From NCBI RefSeq assembly GCF_028288225.1, contig NZ_JAQBOC010000003.1:62001-126000 (forward strand): a stretch of DNA of 64,000 nucleotides, read 5' to 3'. The notes beneath the pieces were generated by a model. It ran no database searches, was not told where the DNA came from, and saw nothing but the letters and a program-made list of their open reading frames with translations. This document shows, one piece after another, positions 48,201-55,714 of this stretch; position 1 is the first letter of the stretch; every line of letters starts with the position of its first letter. Made by a program: the position numbers and the translations under genes. This DNA comes from Mucilaginibacter sp. (lineage in GTDB: Bacteria > Bacteroidota > Bacteroidia > Sphingobacteriales > Sphingobacteriaceae).

Positions 48201-48449
48201 CTCCCAGGCTTTACCGCCTGCAAGCAGGGTGGCCTTTCCACCGGTAACTGGCATACTGTAAATATCGCCCAGCAAATCGAATGCTATTGTTTTACCATCC
48301 GGGCTCACATCAAGGTCCATCCAGGTACCTTCGTCGGTTGTTATCGTTACTTTTTTTGACGGGCCGGGAGGATTTTCCACGTTCCATTTTTGAGCTGATA
48401 AATTAAAGGAGAGCGATAAGAATATAAGAGCAGTATAAATAACTTTCAT
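45216..48449 (-). CDS. exported amidohydrolase with TolB-like beta-propeller
   Basis: A 1077-aa protein. Signal peptide (IYTALIFLSLSFNLSAQ), then many PD40/TolB propeller repeats (about 35-640; repeated SPDGKxxAF units) and a C-terminal amidohydrolase domain (about 655-1050) with metal ligands in VDVHGHLGTSP and GLGAHWELWMLTQGG. The layout matches tricorn-like amidohydrolases common in Bacteroidota; substrate is unknown. It converges with the CBM48 esterase. Confidence 0.87.
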   Translation of the reverse strand: MKVIYTALIFLSLSFNLSAQKWNVENPPGPSKKVTITTDEGTWMDLDVSPDGKTIAFDLLGDIYSMPVTGGKATLLAGGKAWEVQPRFSPDGKTLSYTSDKEGGDNIWIMNSDGSGKHSITKENFRLLNNASWSPDGQYLVARKHFTGTRSLGAGEIWLYHKTGGDGIQLTKRKNDQQDAGEPIVSPDGKFIYWSEDVTPGPDFEYNKDPNKGIYAIQRLNRQTGDIETITGGSGGACRPQISPDGKLMAFVKRVRLKSVLFIHNLNTGEEWPVYDGLSHDQQETWAVFGVYPNFNWTPDSNNLIFYAKGKIWNLDINSLNATQIPFEVTSTQSITDALHFQQKVFQDEFAVKMIRQLTTSPDGKVVAFNAAGYIYTKGLPDGKPTRITATIDFEYEPAFSPDGKSLVYVDWTDELKASINKIDLTTCLVTRLTAEKGYYYSPKFSNKGDKIVFRKGEGNGTSGYSFGKNPGIYVIPANGGTPKMIIDHGIKPQYSADDSRIYYQSYEGDKKAYKVMDTTGANQQTLYTSKYATQFNPSPDGKWMAFTELFNCYITPMIYTGSAQDLSATNKAIPLNKLTRDAGTYLHWSKDSQKLMWTLGPKYFVRDIHSAFPFADGGTDKTPPIDTAGTDINLKLKTDAPDGIIAFKNVRIITMKGDEVIEHGSIIINHNKISAIGKSTDIAIPDSATVYDLSGKTIMPGIVDVHGHLGTSPDGISPQQDWRYYANLAFGVTTTHDPSSNTEMVFSQGEMLKAGNMVGPRVYSTGTILYGADGDFKAVINNFDDALSNIRRLKAVGAFSVKSYNQPRREQRQQVIEAARQLQMEVVPEGGSTYFTNMSMILDGHTGIEHNIPVWPVYKDVKTLWNASKTGYTPTLIVSYGTQFGENFWYDRTEVWKNEHLLNFTPQAIVDARARRRSTSEYGDYGHIEVSKYVKQIADGGTKVNLGSHGQLQGLGAHWELWMLTQGGMTPMQAIRCATINGASYLGMDKEIGSLELGKLADLIVLNDNPLNDIHNSEKIKYVMVNGRLYDADSMNEIGNREKPRLRFWWQLNRGAISDLPVGNTETYQFTTQDGD

Positions 48450-48565
48450 GTGTGCGGGATATTATGCCGCGAATTTACACGATTTATGGGATTTTAAGGA
48501 TTATCATGATTTATTAAACAAATTCAGGATTATCTTTACAACCCATAAATTCGACTATTAATAAA

Positions 48566-48655
48566 TTATATTAAATCCGAAATCGAACATCCGAAACTGC
48601 GAAGCATTCTTGAACACCATTGAAAATAAACAATAAGTGAAAAATCCGACATGAT
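48566..48655. repeat. CCGAAATCGAACATCCG words upstream of recQ
   Basis: aaatccgaaatcgaacatccgaaac (from about 48573) and a partial copy aaaatccgac that contains the recQ ATG. No complementary arm is apparent. Confidence 0.5.
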
Positions 48656-50549
48656 ATTACAGGAAATATTAAAACAGTATTGGAACCACGATAGCTTCCG
48701 GCCGATGCAGGAGGAGATCATCAAATCTGTTTTATTGGGTAGTGACACACTTGCACTATTGCCAACAGGTGGCGGTAAGTCAGTATGTTTCCAGGTGCCG
48801 GCTTTGGCTAAAGAGGGCCTCTGTATTGTTGTGTCCCCGCTGATAGCATTAATGAAAGACCAGGTTGAAAACCTGAAGGCCAAAGGCATTGAGGCTGTAT
48901 CCATAGTATCAGGAATGGGCAAGCGTGAAATTGATATTGCACTGGATAATTGTATTTATGGAGAGGTGAAGTTTTTGTACCTGTCGCCAGAGCGTTTGTT
49001 ATCTGAGCTGGTGCGCGAACGGATCAAATATATGAAGGTGAATTTGATAGCTGTTGATGAAGCGCATTGTATTTCACAATGGGGCTATGATTTCCGGCCG
49101 CCATATCTTCATATTGCTGACTTAAGGGAATTGCACCCGGATGTCCCGGTTTTGGCGCTTACCGCAACCGCAACTGCCGAGGTACGTGAAGATATTCAGC
49201 AAAAGCTGTTATTTAAAAACCCGGTTGTTTTCCAAAAAAGTTTCGAGCGTAAAAACATTAGTTACGTAGTTCAAAATACCGAAGATAAATTCCGCAAGCT
49301 GTTAGATATTGCAAAAGGTGTAAAGGGCAGCGGGATTGTTTATGTGCGAACCCGCAAGGAAACTGCTGAAATAGCCAAATTTTATGCAAATAATGGCATA
49401 AAGGCCGATTATTATCATGCAGGGTTGGAATCAGGCCTGCGATCAAAAAAGCAGGAAAGCTGGAAAACTAACCGCACACAGATAATTGTAGCAACCAATG
49501 CATTCGGGATGGGGATTGATAAACCGGATGTGCGGTTTGTGATCCATAAGGATCTGCCTGAAAGCCTGGAGGCCTATTACCAGGAAGCCGGAAGGGCCGG
49601 GCGTGACGAACAAAAAGCCTATGGTGTATTATTATATAACTATGCCGACAGGCTGAAGCAGGAAAAGAAATTTGAGCTAAGCTTCCCAACAATACCTGAA
49701 ATTAAGCAGGTTTACCATTACCTGGCCAATTATTACCATTTGGCCTACGAGGCAGGCGAGGGGATAAGTCTTGATCTTGACCTTGGCGATTTTTGCGGTC
49801 GCTTTAAGCTGGATAGTATAAAAACCATAAATGCTCTGAAGTTTTTAGAACTTGACGAATATCTGTCATTTAATGAAAGTGTGTTTTTGCCATCGCGATT
49901 TAAGTTTGAGGTGATGAACGAGGAGTTATATAACTTCCAGATCCAAAACCCCGGCTGGGATCCATTTATTAAAACCATATTGCGCTCATACGGGGGCTCG
50001 TTTGATAACTACGTCCGTATCAGGGAGTTCGATCTTGCGCGGCGCGCCAGCATGAACGTGCAGCAGGTAATTGAGGGCTTAAAGCAATTGCATGAATATA
50101 AGATATTAAGCTATCAGCAGCAAACCGATATGCCGCAGGTTACCTGGTTAAAACCCCGCCAGCATAATGATGCGCTATACATCAACAAAAAAATAATTGA
50201 TGAGCGCAAGGCCACTTACCGAAAAAAAATGGAGGCGGTATTTGCCTATGCAGAACAGAAACAATGCCGTAGCCAGCAGTTGCTTACTTATTTTGACGAA
50301 CAGAATGCTGATAAATGCGGCGTGTGTGATATTTGCCTGGAAGAAAAACGCCAAAATAACGCAGCTGAAATTTTTGATGATATAACCAATGAGCTTATTG
50401 GATTGCTGAGCACTTCCACATATGATCTTGCATCCCTTGTAACAGCTGCAAAAAGCGGAACTGAGAAAGAAAAAATTGCGACCATCAGGCAATTACTCGA
50501 CGCCGGAAAAATCAAATTTGCAGGTGAAAAACTGATCATCAGTGATTAG
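48651..50549 (+). CDS. recQ: ATP-dependent DNA helicase RecQ
   Basis: 3'-5' helicase for recombination and fork repair. The 632 residues have Walker A LLPTGGGKSVCFQ, DEAH box VDEAHCISQWG, motif VI EAGRAGRD, the RQC zinc cluster CGVCDIC, and winged helix. The C-terminus ends shortly after a degenerate tail without a full HRDC domain, which some Bacteroidota copies also lack. Monocistronic. Confidence 0.95.
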   Translation: MILQEILKQYWNHDSFRPMQEEIIKSVLLGSDTLALLPTGGGKSVCFQVPALAKEGLCIVVSPLIALMKDQVENLKAKGIEAVSIVSGMGKREIDIALDNCIYGEVKFLYLSPERLLSELVRERIKYMKVNLIAVDEAHCISQWGYDFRPPYLHIADLRELHPDVPVLALTATATAEVREDIQQKLLFKNPVVFQKSFERKNISYVVQNTEDKFRKLLDIAKGVKGSGIVYVRTRKETAEIAKFYANNGIKADYYHAGLESGLRSKKQESWKTNRTQIIVATNAFGMGIDKPDVRFVIHKDLPESLEAYYQEAGRAGRDEQKAYGVLLYNYADRLKQEKKFELSFPTIPEIKQVYHYLANYYHLAYEAGEGISLDLDLGDFCGRFKLDSIKTINALKFLELDEYLSFNESVFLPSRFKFEVMNEELYNFQIQNPGWDPFIKTILRSYGGSFDNYVRIREFDLARRASMNVQQVIEGLKQLHEYKILSYQQQTDMPQVTWLKPRQHNDALYINKKIIDERKATYRKKMEAVFAYAEQKQCRSQQLLTYFDEQNADKCGVCDICLEEKRQNNAAEIFDDITNELIGLLSTSTYDLASLVTAAKSGTEKEKIATIRQLLDAGKIKFAGEKLIISD

Positions 50550-50642
50550 AAACGGATGGTCAGTGTTTAAATATGTGTTAAATTACTGGTAATCAGTATT
50601 TTGTTGCTGTATTTAATCCTGTAATGTCTATGAGTTTAGTAG

Positions 50643-50657
50643 GTGTAATAATTACAC
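50643..50657. promoter_or_regulatory. perfect palindrome GTGTAATAATTACAC, candidate operator
   Basis: Seven-base arms around one central base, about 80 nt upstream of the ECF-type -35 box of the first GIN gene. Matches the sus-region site at 43814-43828 in 14 of 15 bases. Confidence 0.5.
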
Positions 50658-50736
50658 TAAGATGAGAAATTTCGTGGATAAAAAGTGCACTTTTGCAGAC
50701 GAAAATAAGGCGTTCGTCTATTAAGTAAAGTTTTAC

Positions 50737-50762
50737 TGTAACGTTTTAAAATGGATGCCGTC
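50737..50762 (+). promoter_or_regulatory. ECF sigma-type promoter of GIN gene 1
   Basis: -35 TGTAACG (50737-50743) and -10 CGTC (50759-50762), with 16 nt between GTAAC and CGTC. The same boxes and spacing occur at two other GIN genes. The leader to the ATG is about 65 nt. Confidence 0.75.
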
Positions 50763-50829
50763 TTATGGTTGTATTTCAAAAATAAAAGAGTACAACACAT
50801 TTAGAGTCACAATAATAATAAATAAAAAA

Positions 50830-51429
50830 ATGAAAACCAAAATTTTATCCGTAATTACAATGTTAGTTGTTGTATTAGGATTAACCAATTCAACTTATGC
50901 AAACGCTGCTAATATCGATGCCTACACAGTTTTAAATGACATCAGCGCTATCAACAAAATAGAAGTTCACGGAAATGTTGAACTTTATGTTTCTGATGCT
51001 TCATCTGACCAGGTAAAAGTTTACAATAAATATTATTCAGAAAGCGCCCTTATTCAAAATAAAAATGGCGTATTGCGTATCTCATCATACAAAAACGAAA
51101 AATTAGTAGTTTGGGTAAGCGCAAATGATCTTCGTTCAATTTCTGCTTATGACAATGCTGAAGTAAAAACTTTCGGTACGATCTCAAAAATTGAATTTAA
51201 TGTTGATCTGCATGATAATGCTGAAGCAAGGTTAAACCTTGACGCTTACAGTGCCAGCGTAACCGTAAAAGATAACGCTAAAGCTGATTTAAAAGGTTCA
51301 GCTACTGAATTAAACCTTAACAGGGATATTGAGTCGAATGTGAGAAGCAACAACTTTGCAGCAACTCACTACAACGAAAATAAAGTGTCGTTCGCTGCCG
51401 AGATCAATAATGAATTAATCGGTATGTAA
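50830..51429 (+). CDS. secreted GIN-domain (DUF2807) protein 1
   Basis: A 199-aa exported protein from the ATG at 50830. Signal peptide about 1-24 (VVVLGLTNSTYA). The mature part is a right-handed beta-helix-like GIN/DUF2807 head domain of the putative autotransporter-adhesin type, with AINKIEVHGNVELYV, LRSISAYDNAEV and NVDLHDNAEARLNLDAYSA. The function is not established for the family. Two close paralogs (52433, 54973) share the promoter type. Confidence 0.82.
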   Translation: MKTKILSVITMLVVVLGLTNSTYANAANIDAYTVLNDISAINKIEVHGNVELYVSDASSDQVKVYNKYYSESALIQNKNGVLRISSYKNEKLVVWVSANDLRSISAYDNAEVKTFGTISKIEFNVDLHDNAEARLNLDAYSASVTVKDNAKADLKGSATELNLNRDIESNVRSNNFAATHYNENKVSFAAEINNELIGM

Positions 51430-51465
51430 ACCCGACTTTTGCAAAAGTTCAACATATATTACGGG

Positions 51466-51497
51466 AGCTATCTGTTTTAAGCAGGTAGCTTTTTTAT
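51466..51497 (+). terminator. terminator of GIN gene 1
   Basis: AGCTATCTG and CAGGTAGCT around a TTTTAAG loop, then a T-run. A conserved ACTTTTGCAAAAGT palindrome (51435-51448) precedes it, also present after GIN gene 2. Confidence 0.75.
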
Positions 51498-51509
51498 TAT
51501 ACACAGTTT

Positions 51510-51542
51510 AGCTTTGTCAACTTTTCAAAAGTTGACAAAGCT
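51510..51542. repeat. 33-nt perfect palindrome, CTTTGTCAACTTTT family
   Basis: AGCTTTGTCAACTTTT, one central C, then the exact reverse complement. It lies between convergent genes and likely terminates the DUF892 gene. A shorter relative sits at 21814-21844. Confidence 0.75.
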
Positions 51543-51548
51543 TTATGT

Positions 51549-52067
51549 TTAACTGGTAACATATTTAGCAGTGATCAGTAATAGCAGCATCCGGTCATCC
51601 TTAGCCTCATCCAGGTTTTCTTTTAGCAATTGAAGTACTTCAGGATTTTTCATTTTTACCGCCATCATTTGCAACACCTGAAACGAAGCTACTTCAACAC
51701 TCTCCATATTTTGAAGATAAAACAGGATCGACATATCTCTTAATGCTGTGTCATCTTTCTGCTCGCTTATAGCTATAAAAGCTTCCTCTATCATTCCTGC
51801 CAAACCGGAACAGCTGGCCTCTAAATTTTGTACACCTAATCGCGCATAGATCTCATCCATCCGGATGATCTGTTTTTTTACGTCACCCACCGTCTCCATT
51901 ATGGCAAGATTCAGGTCTTTAAAATGTGCCTGGTTGGCAATTTCAGGAAAACGGGCAATCATGTGCTGTTTGGCACAGTAGATCCTATCCAGGTTATCAG
52001 TGAAAAATTTGAGTAACCGGGCATCTCCTAAATGAATTATGCGGGAACGTTCAAGTTGCTTTTCCAT
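51549..52067 (-). CDS. DUF892 / YciF-like ferritin-like protein
   Basis: A 172-aa helical-bundle protein of the DUF892 (YciE/YciF) type. The opening LGDARLLKFFTDNLDRIYCAKQHM and the ESVEVASFQVLQMMA helix match the family, which is often stress-induced; metal binding is shown only for some members. It is embedded between two GIN-domain genes on the opposite strand. Confidence 0.7.
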   Translation of the reverse strand: MEKQLERSRIIHLGDARLLKFFTDNLDRIYCAKQHMIARFPEIANQAHFKDLNLAIMETVGDVKKQIIRMDEIYARLGVQNLEASCSGLAGMIEEAFIAISEQKDDTALRDMSILFYLQNMESVEVASFQVLQMMAVKMKNPEVLQLLKENLDEAKDDRMLLLLITAKYVTS

Positions 52068-52347
52068 AACGTGATATGATGATTAGATTCATAGTATACA
52101 TCAAAAATCGCTCCGTTAATTTTACAGTAAAGTATGAATGAAGGCTGTGCTTTATTCAGTACAAATTCTACCATAACACTATTTATTATATTTTAATCCA
52201 CCGCCTTGTTTTTCATAAATATTCAACTATAAAACCATGGACGTTTTTATGAAACATCCAACCATAAACTTCTGTCGTATTTTCACCGACAAAAGTCCCG
52301 CATTCACCGAACAAAACCGCCTCCATACCTAATACAGGGCATATTAC
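52068..52347. other. divergent region between the DUF892 gene and GIN gene 2
   Basis: No ORF. The right part (about 52265-52347) resembles the region before the GIN gene 3 promoter (shared ttttcaccgac and acctaata-ggg-ca segments), so the duplication extends upstream of the promoter boxes. The left part should hold the DUF892 promoter, which I cannot place. Confidence 0.4.
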
Positions 52348-52373
52348 TGTAACGTTTCTATCCTGTGATCGTC
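52348..52373 (+). promoter_or_regulatory. ECF sigma-type promoter of GIN gene 2
   Basis: TGTAACG (52348-52354) and CGTC (52370-52373), with 16 nt between GTAAC and CGTC. The 39 nt starting at CGTC are identical to those at GIN gene 3, covering the leader. Confidence 0.78.
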
Positions 52374-52432
52374 ATATAGGTGTATTTAAAATTTAGAAAA
52401 TATAATTAATTGACAATCAAAATATAAAGATC

Positions 52433-53026
52433 ATGAAAACCGCATTTTTAACCATATTCACTGCCTTAGTTTTAGTATCAGGAATAGTAAATTCAACTTA
52501 TGCAGCCACTGCAAAAAACGATAAAGATACCTATACCGTTTTAACCGACATCAGCGCCATCAACAAAATAGAAGTACACGGAAATGTTGAGCTGTATGTT
52601 TCTGATGCATCGTCTGACCAGGTAAAAGTTTACAACAAATATTATTCAGAAAGCGCTTTGGTACAAAGCAAAAATGGCGTGCTCCGCATCTCATCATACA
52701 AAGCCGAAAAATTAGTAGTTTGGGTAAGCGCTAACGACCTTCGTTCAATCTCAGCTTATGATAATGCCGTAGTAAAGTCATTTGGGAACATCTCAAAAAT
52801 TGAATTCGATGTTGACCTGCACGACAATGCTTCAGCAAGGCTAAACTTAGATGCTTACAGTGCAAACGTTACCGTAAAGGATAATGCCAAAGCCGACTTA
52901 AATGGTTCTGCAACAGAATTAAACCTTAACAGGGATTTTGAATCAAACGTACAAAGCAAAAACTTCACAGCAGTTCATTACAGCGAAAACAAAATCGCTT
53001 TCGACAATGATCTTGCTGATCTATAA
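52433..53026 (+). CDS. secreted GIN-domain (DUF2807) protein 2
   Basis: A 197-aa paralog of the proteins at 50830 and 54973. Signal peptide ends in NSTYA-ATA. Long identical strings with copy 1 include INKIEVHGNVELYVSDASSD and LVVWVSANDLRSISAYDNA. Shares promoter, leader and terminator design with its paralogs. Role probably at the cell surface or in the periplasm. Confidence 0.82.
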   Translation: MKTAFLTIFTALVLVSGIVNSTYAATAKNDKDTYTVLTDISAINKIEVHGNVELYVSDASSDQVKVYNKYYSESALVQSKNGVLRISSYKAEKLVVWVSANDLRSISAYDNAVVKSFGNISKIEFDVDLHDNASARLNLDAYSANVTVKDNAKADLNGSATELNLNRDFESNVQSKNFTAVHYSENKIAFDNDLADL

Positions 53027-53061
53027 TTCAACTTTTGCAAAAGTTCAACATATATTACTGG

Positions 53062-53092
53062 GGCCACCTGTTTTAAACAGATGGCCTTTTTT
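53062..53092 (+). terminator. terminator of GIN gene 2
   Basis: GGCCACCTG and CAGATGGCC around a TTTTAAA loop, then a T-run; preceded by ACTTTTGCAAAAGT. Its end overlaps the stop codon of the convergent kinase gene. Confidence 0.75.
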
Positions 53093-54590
53093 AGTTGGTT
53101 TGAGTTTTTGAGGCCTCAGTAATACTATAAATCTTATGCATAGTTTCCTTCAAATCCTCATACAGCTGTTTATAAATAATAAAGCTCGCTGCATAAGCAG
53201 CAACATTAGCCGGCTCTGGCTCAAATGTTTTCAATCCCCAAAAATTCGAAGTTGGGTATTCATTGATTGTACCAATACTTTTTAAAGCCATAAAAGCCGC
53301 GCCAATTGCCGAGGCATCATCGCTTTGTACAATTACCAGTTTTTTGCCGGTTATATCAGCTAAAGTTTGCACCCATAGATCTGAACGTACAATACCGCCG
53401 CTTACATTTATTTGAGTTATAGGCACAGAGTTTTGCTGCACAGCATCCAAAACATCTTTCAGGGCATAGCAGATCCCTTCTAAAACTGCTCTTGAAAAAT
53501 GTGCCTGGGTATGCTGTAACTTCACACCAAAAAATGTACCGCAGCTTTCGCTGTCCCAGATGGGGGCACGCTCACCGGTTAAATAAGGCAAAAATAGCAA
53601 ACCATTACCACCCGCAGGTACAATTGCTATTTGCCGAAAAAGCTGTTCGTAATCACCCTCGGCAGGTTCAGGTTTAATATTTTTTAGCCACCATTGCAGG
53701 GCTATGCCGCCATTGTTTATCGGGCCGCCGCAGATATAGGTTTCTTTATTTAATATATAACTAAAGGTCATTGAGCTTTCGTTAGGCAGGGGCCTGTCAC
53801 TGGCTACCCTGACTGCACCGCTTGTGCCGATTGTTATTGCTGCAATGCCCGGCTTATCGGCCATACTGCCCAAATTGGCGAGGCAGCCGTCGCTTGCACC
53901 GATAATGAATGGGGTATTTGAGGTTAGAAAATCTAAGTCTTGCCCATTATATTTTTTTACATGATCGGTAGTTACCACGTTTGATAAGGACTGGTCTGTT
54001 ATTCCCGCCTGTTCAAGTGCATCGGGGTGCCATTTAAGCTGCTCAATGTTAAACAAACCAGTACAGGAGGCATTTGATTGGTCAAGCGTGAACTCGTTAA
54101 ACAGCTTGTGCCAGATGTATTCTTTTATGGAGATAAACTTATGTGTCCTGTTAAATAATTCCGGATCATTTTCCCTTAACCAAATGATCTTGCATAGAGG
54201 CGACATGGCATGCAGTGGTGTACCTGTAGCTTTATAAATTGACAGGCCTTTTTGTGTCGCTCTTAAGCTTTTAGCTATTCCGGCGCTGCGGCTATCGGCC
54301 CAGGTTATCATTGGAGCTAAGGGTCGGCAATTTTGGTCTACAGGTATTAAACTGTGCATGGCACTGCTAAGGCCAATAGCAAGAGGAGGGTTGCCGACTT
54401 TTTCAATAATGCCTTGTATGCTAACTATAAATGCATTCCAAATCTGTTCAGGATCTTGCTCATGATAGCCTGGTTTTGGTGAACTGAAAGAATAATATAC
54501 CTGGTGGTCATCGAATGATTGGCATTGCAAATTTACAGCCACAGCCTTTACGCTACCTGTGCCAATATCCACCCCTGAAACATATTCCAT
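53091..54590 (-). CDS. FGGY-family carbohydrate kinase, gluconokinase-like
   Basis: Phosphorylates a sugar or sugar acid in the cytoplasm. From the ATG at 54590 the protein has 499 residues. GVDIGTGSVKAVAV opens the actin-like ATPase fold. HEQDPEQIWNAF and SSAMHSLIPVD resemble gluconate kinases more than xylulokinases; specificity is not certain. TGERAPIWDSESCGTFFGV and INVSGGIVRSDLWVQTLADI are FGGY signatures. No transporter or gnd gene is adjacent. Confidence 0.85.
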   Translation of the reverse strand: MEYVSGVDIGTGSVKAVAVNLQCQSFDDHQVYYSFSSPKPGYHEQDPEQIWNAFIVSIQGIIEKVGNPPLAIGLSSAMHSLIPVDQNCRPLAPMITWADSRSAGIAKSLRATQKGLSIYKATGTPLHAMSPLCKIIWLRENDPELFNRTHKFISIKEYIWHKLFNEFTLDQSNASCTGLFNIEQLKWHPDALEQAGITDQSLSNVVTTDHVKKYNGQDLDFLTSNTPFIIGASDGCLANLGSMADKPGIAAITIGTSGAVRVASDRPLPNESSMTFSYILNKETYICGGPINNGGIALQWWLKNIKPEPAEGDYEQLFRQIAIVPAGGNGLLFLPYLTGERAPIWDSESCGTFFGVKLQHTQAHFSRAVLEGICYALKDVLDAVQQNSVPITQINVSGGIVRSDLWVQTLADITGKKLVIVQSDDASAIGAAFMALKSIGTINEYPTSNFWGLKTFEPEPANVAAYAASFIIYKQLYEDLKETMHKIYSITEASKTQTN

Positions 54591-54646
54591 AGCTATTATT
54601 TGTGGCAGCAAGATACGGGTTTTTAACAAATCCTATTCCGCAACAT

Positions 54647-54764
54647 AACGCAGGGCGTTGCCCTGCGCTGATGGATGTCGCCCCTTCCGGCTTGGAGTTG
54701 AAAGTTTACCTGACCCTGTATTCTAGGTTTACCACATATCAACGCAGGGCACCGCCCTGCGCTA
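54647..54764. repeat. pair of REP-like hairpins
   Basis: CGCAGGGC-GTT-GCCCTGCG (54649-54667) and CGCAGGGC-ACC-GCCCTGCG (54743-54761), both with AA before and CT after, separated by 75 nt. GC-rich against an AT-rich background. Resembles REP/BIME units mobilised by RAYT transposases; no such gene is in the window. Confidence 0.7.
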
Positions 54765-54887
54765 GTTAGAGCAAATATCGTTTTTTCCATGAACCATCAA
54801 CCATGAACTTTTTCCGGCATTTTCACCGACTATTTTTCGCTATTTACCGGAAAAAACCCCCTCTACACCTAATAGGGGCACATTCGC

Positions 54888-54913
54888 TGTAACGTTCTCT
54901 ATTTGAGTTCGTC
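54888..54913 (+). promoter_or_regulatory. ECF sigma-type promoter of GIN gene 3
   Basis: TGTAACG (54888-54894) and CGTC (54910-54913), with 16 nt between GTAAC and CGTC. The CGTC-to-ATG distance is 63 nt, the same as for GIN gene 2. Confidence 0.78.
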
Positions 54914-54972
54914 ATATAGGTGTATTTAAAATTTAGAAAATATAATTACTTAACAATCAAAATATAACCATC

Positions 54973-55581
54973 ATGAAAACTCAAATCATAACCATCTTCG
55001 CAGTGCTAGTTGTAGCATTAGGAGTAACAAATTCAACTTATGCAGCCACTGCAAAAAATGCTGATAACAGCTATACAATTTTAACAGACATCAGCGCCAT
55101 CAACAAAATTGAAGTATACGGAAATGTTGAAGTATACATTTCTGATGGCGCAACCGACCAGGTAAAGGTTTATAACAAATACTACAGCGAAAGCGCTTTG
55201 GTTCAAAGCAAAAACGGTGTGCTAAGGATCTCATCATACAAATTAGACAAATTAGTAGTTTGGGTTACTGCAAACGATTTACGTGCAATCTCAGCTTTTG
55301 ATAACGCCGAAGTAAAATCATTCGGTGATATCTCAAAGATCGAATTTGAAGTTGATTTGCACAACAGCGCTTCAGCTAAGTTAAATTTAGATGCTTACAG
55401 CGCCAGCGTAACTGTAAATGACGATGCGAAAGCAAATTTAAGCGGTACTGTAACTGAATATGCTTTAAATTACAACCGCGAAGAAAACGTTAACCACAAA
55501 GATTTGGTAGCTATACACACTTCAAAAAAACAAACAATAAAATTAGTTGCCGCCAAAGAGTTTAACCTGGCCGATCTTTAA
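54973..55581 (+). CDS. secreted GIN-domain (DUF2807) protein 3
   Basis: A 202-aa paralog of the two preceding GIN proteins. Signal peptide (IFAVLVVALGVTNSTYA). The GIN repeats are more diverged (INKIEVYGNVEVYISDGATD) and the C-terminus adds a basic stretch (SKKQTIKLVAAKEF). ECF-type promoter and near-identical leader to copy 2. GIN protein 4 follows 133 nt downstream. Confidence 0.82.
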   Translation: MKTQIITIFAVLVVALGVTNSTYAATAKNADNSYTILTDISAINKIEVYGNVEVYISDGATDQVKVYNKYYSESALVQSKNGVLRISSYKLDKLVVWVTANDLRAISAFDNAEVKSFGDISKIEFEVDLHNSASAKLNLDAYSASVTVNDDAKANLSGTVTEYALNYNREENVNHKDLVAIHTSKKQTIKLVAAKEFNLADL

Positions 55582-55609
55582 TCTTCACCCACACAAATAC
55601 ATATATTTA

Positions 55610-55640
55610 AAAGCTATCAACAAAATGGTAGCTTTTTTTA
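55610..55640 (+). terminator. terminator of GIN gene 3
   Basis: AAAGCTATC and GGTAGCTTT form a 9-bp stem with one wobble, followed by T-rich sequence. Confidence 0.7.
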
Positions 55641-55714
55641 TTTTTGATGTAACTTAACCAACCTTTTTATAGTCCAAAATAAAAGCCATAAAAAACAATC
55701 ACAAATCAACAAAA

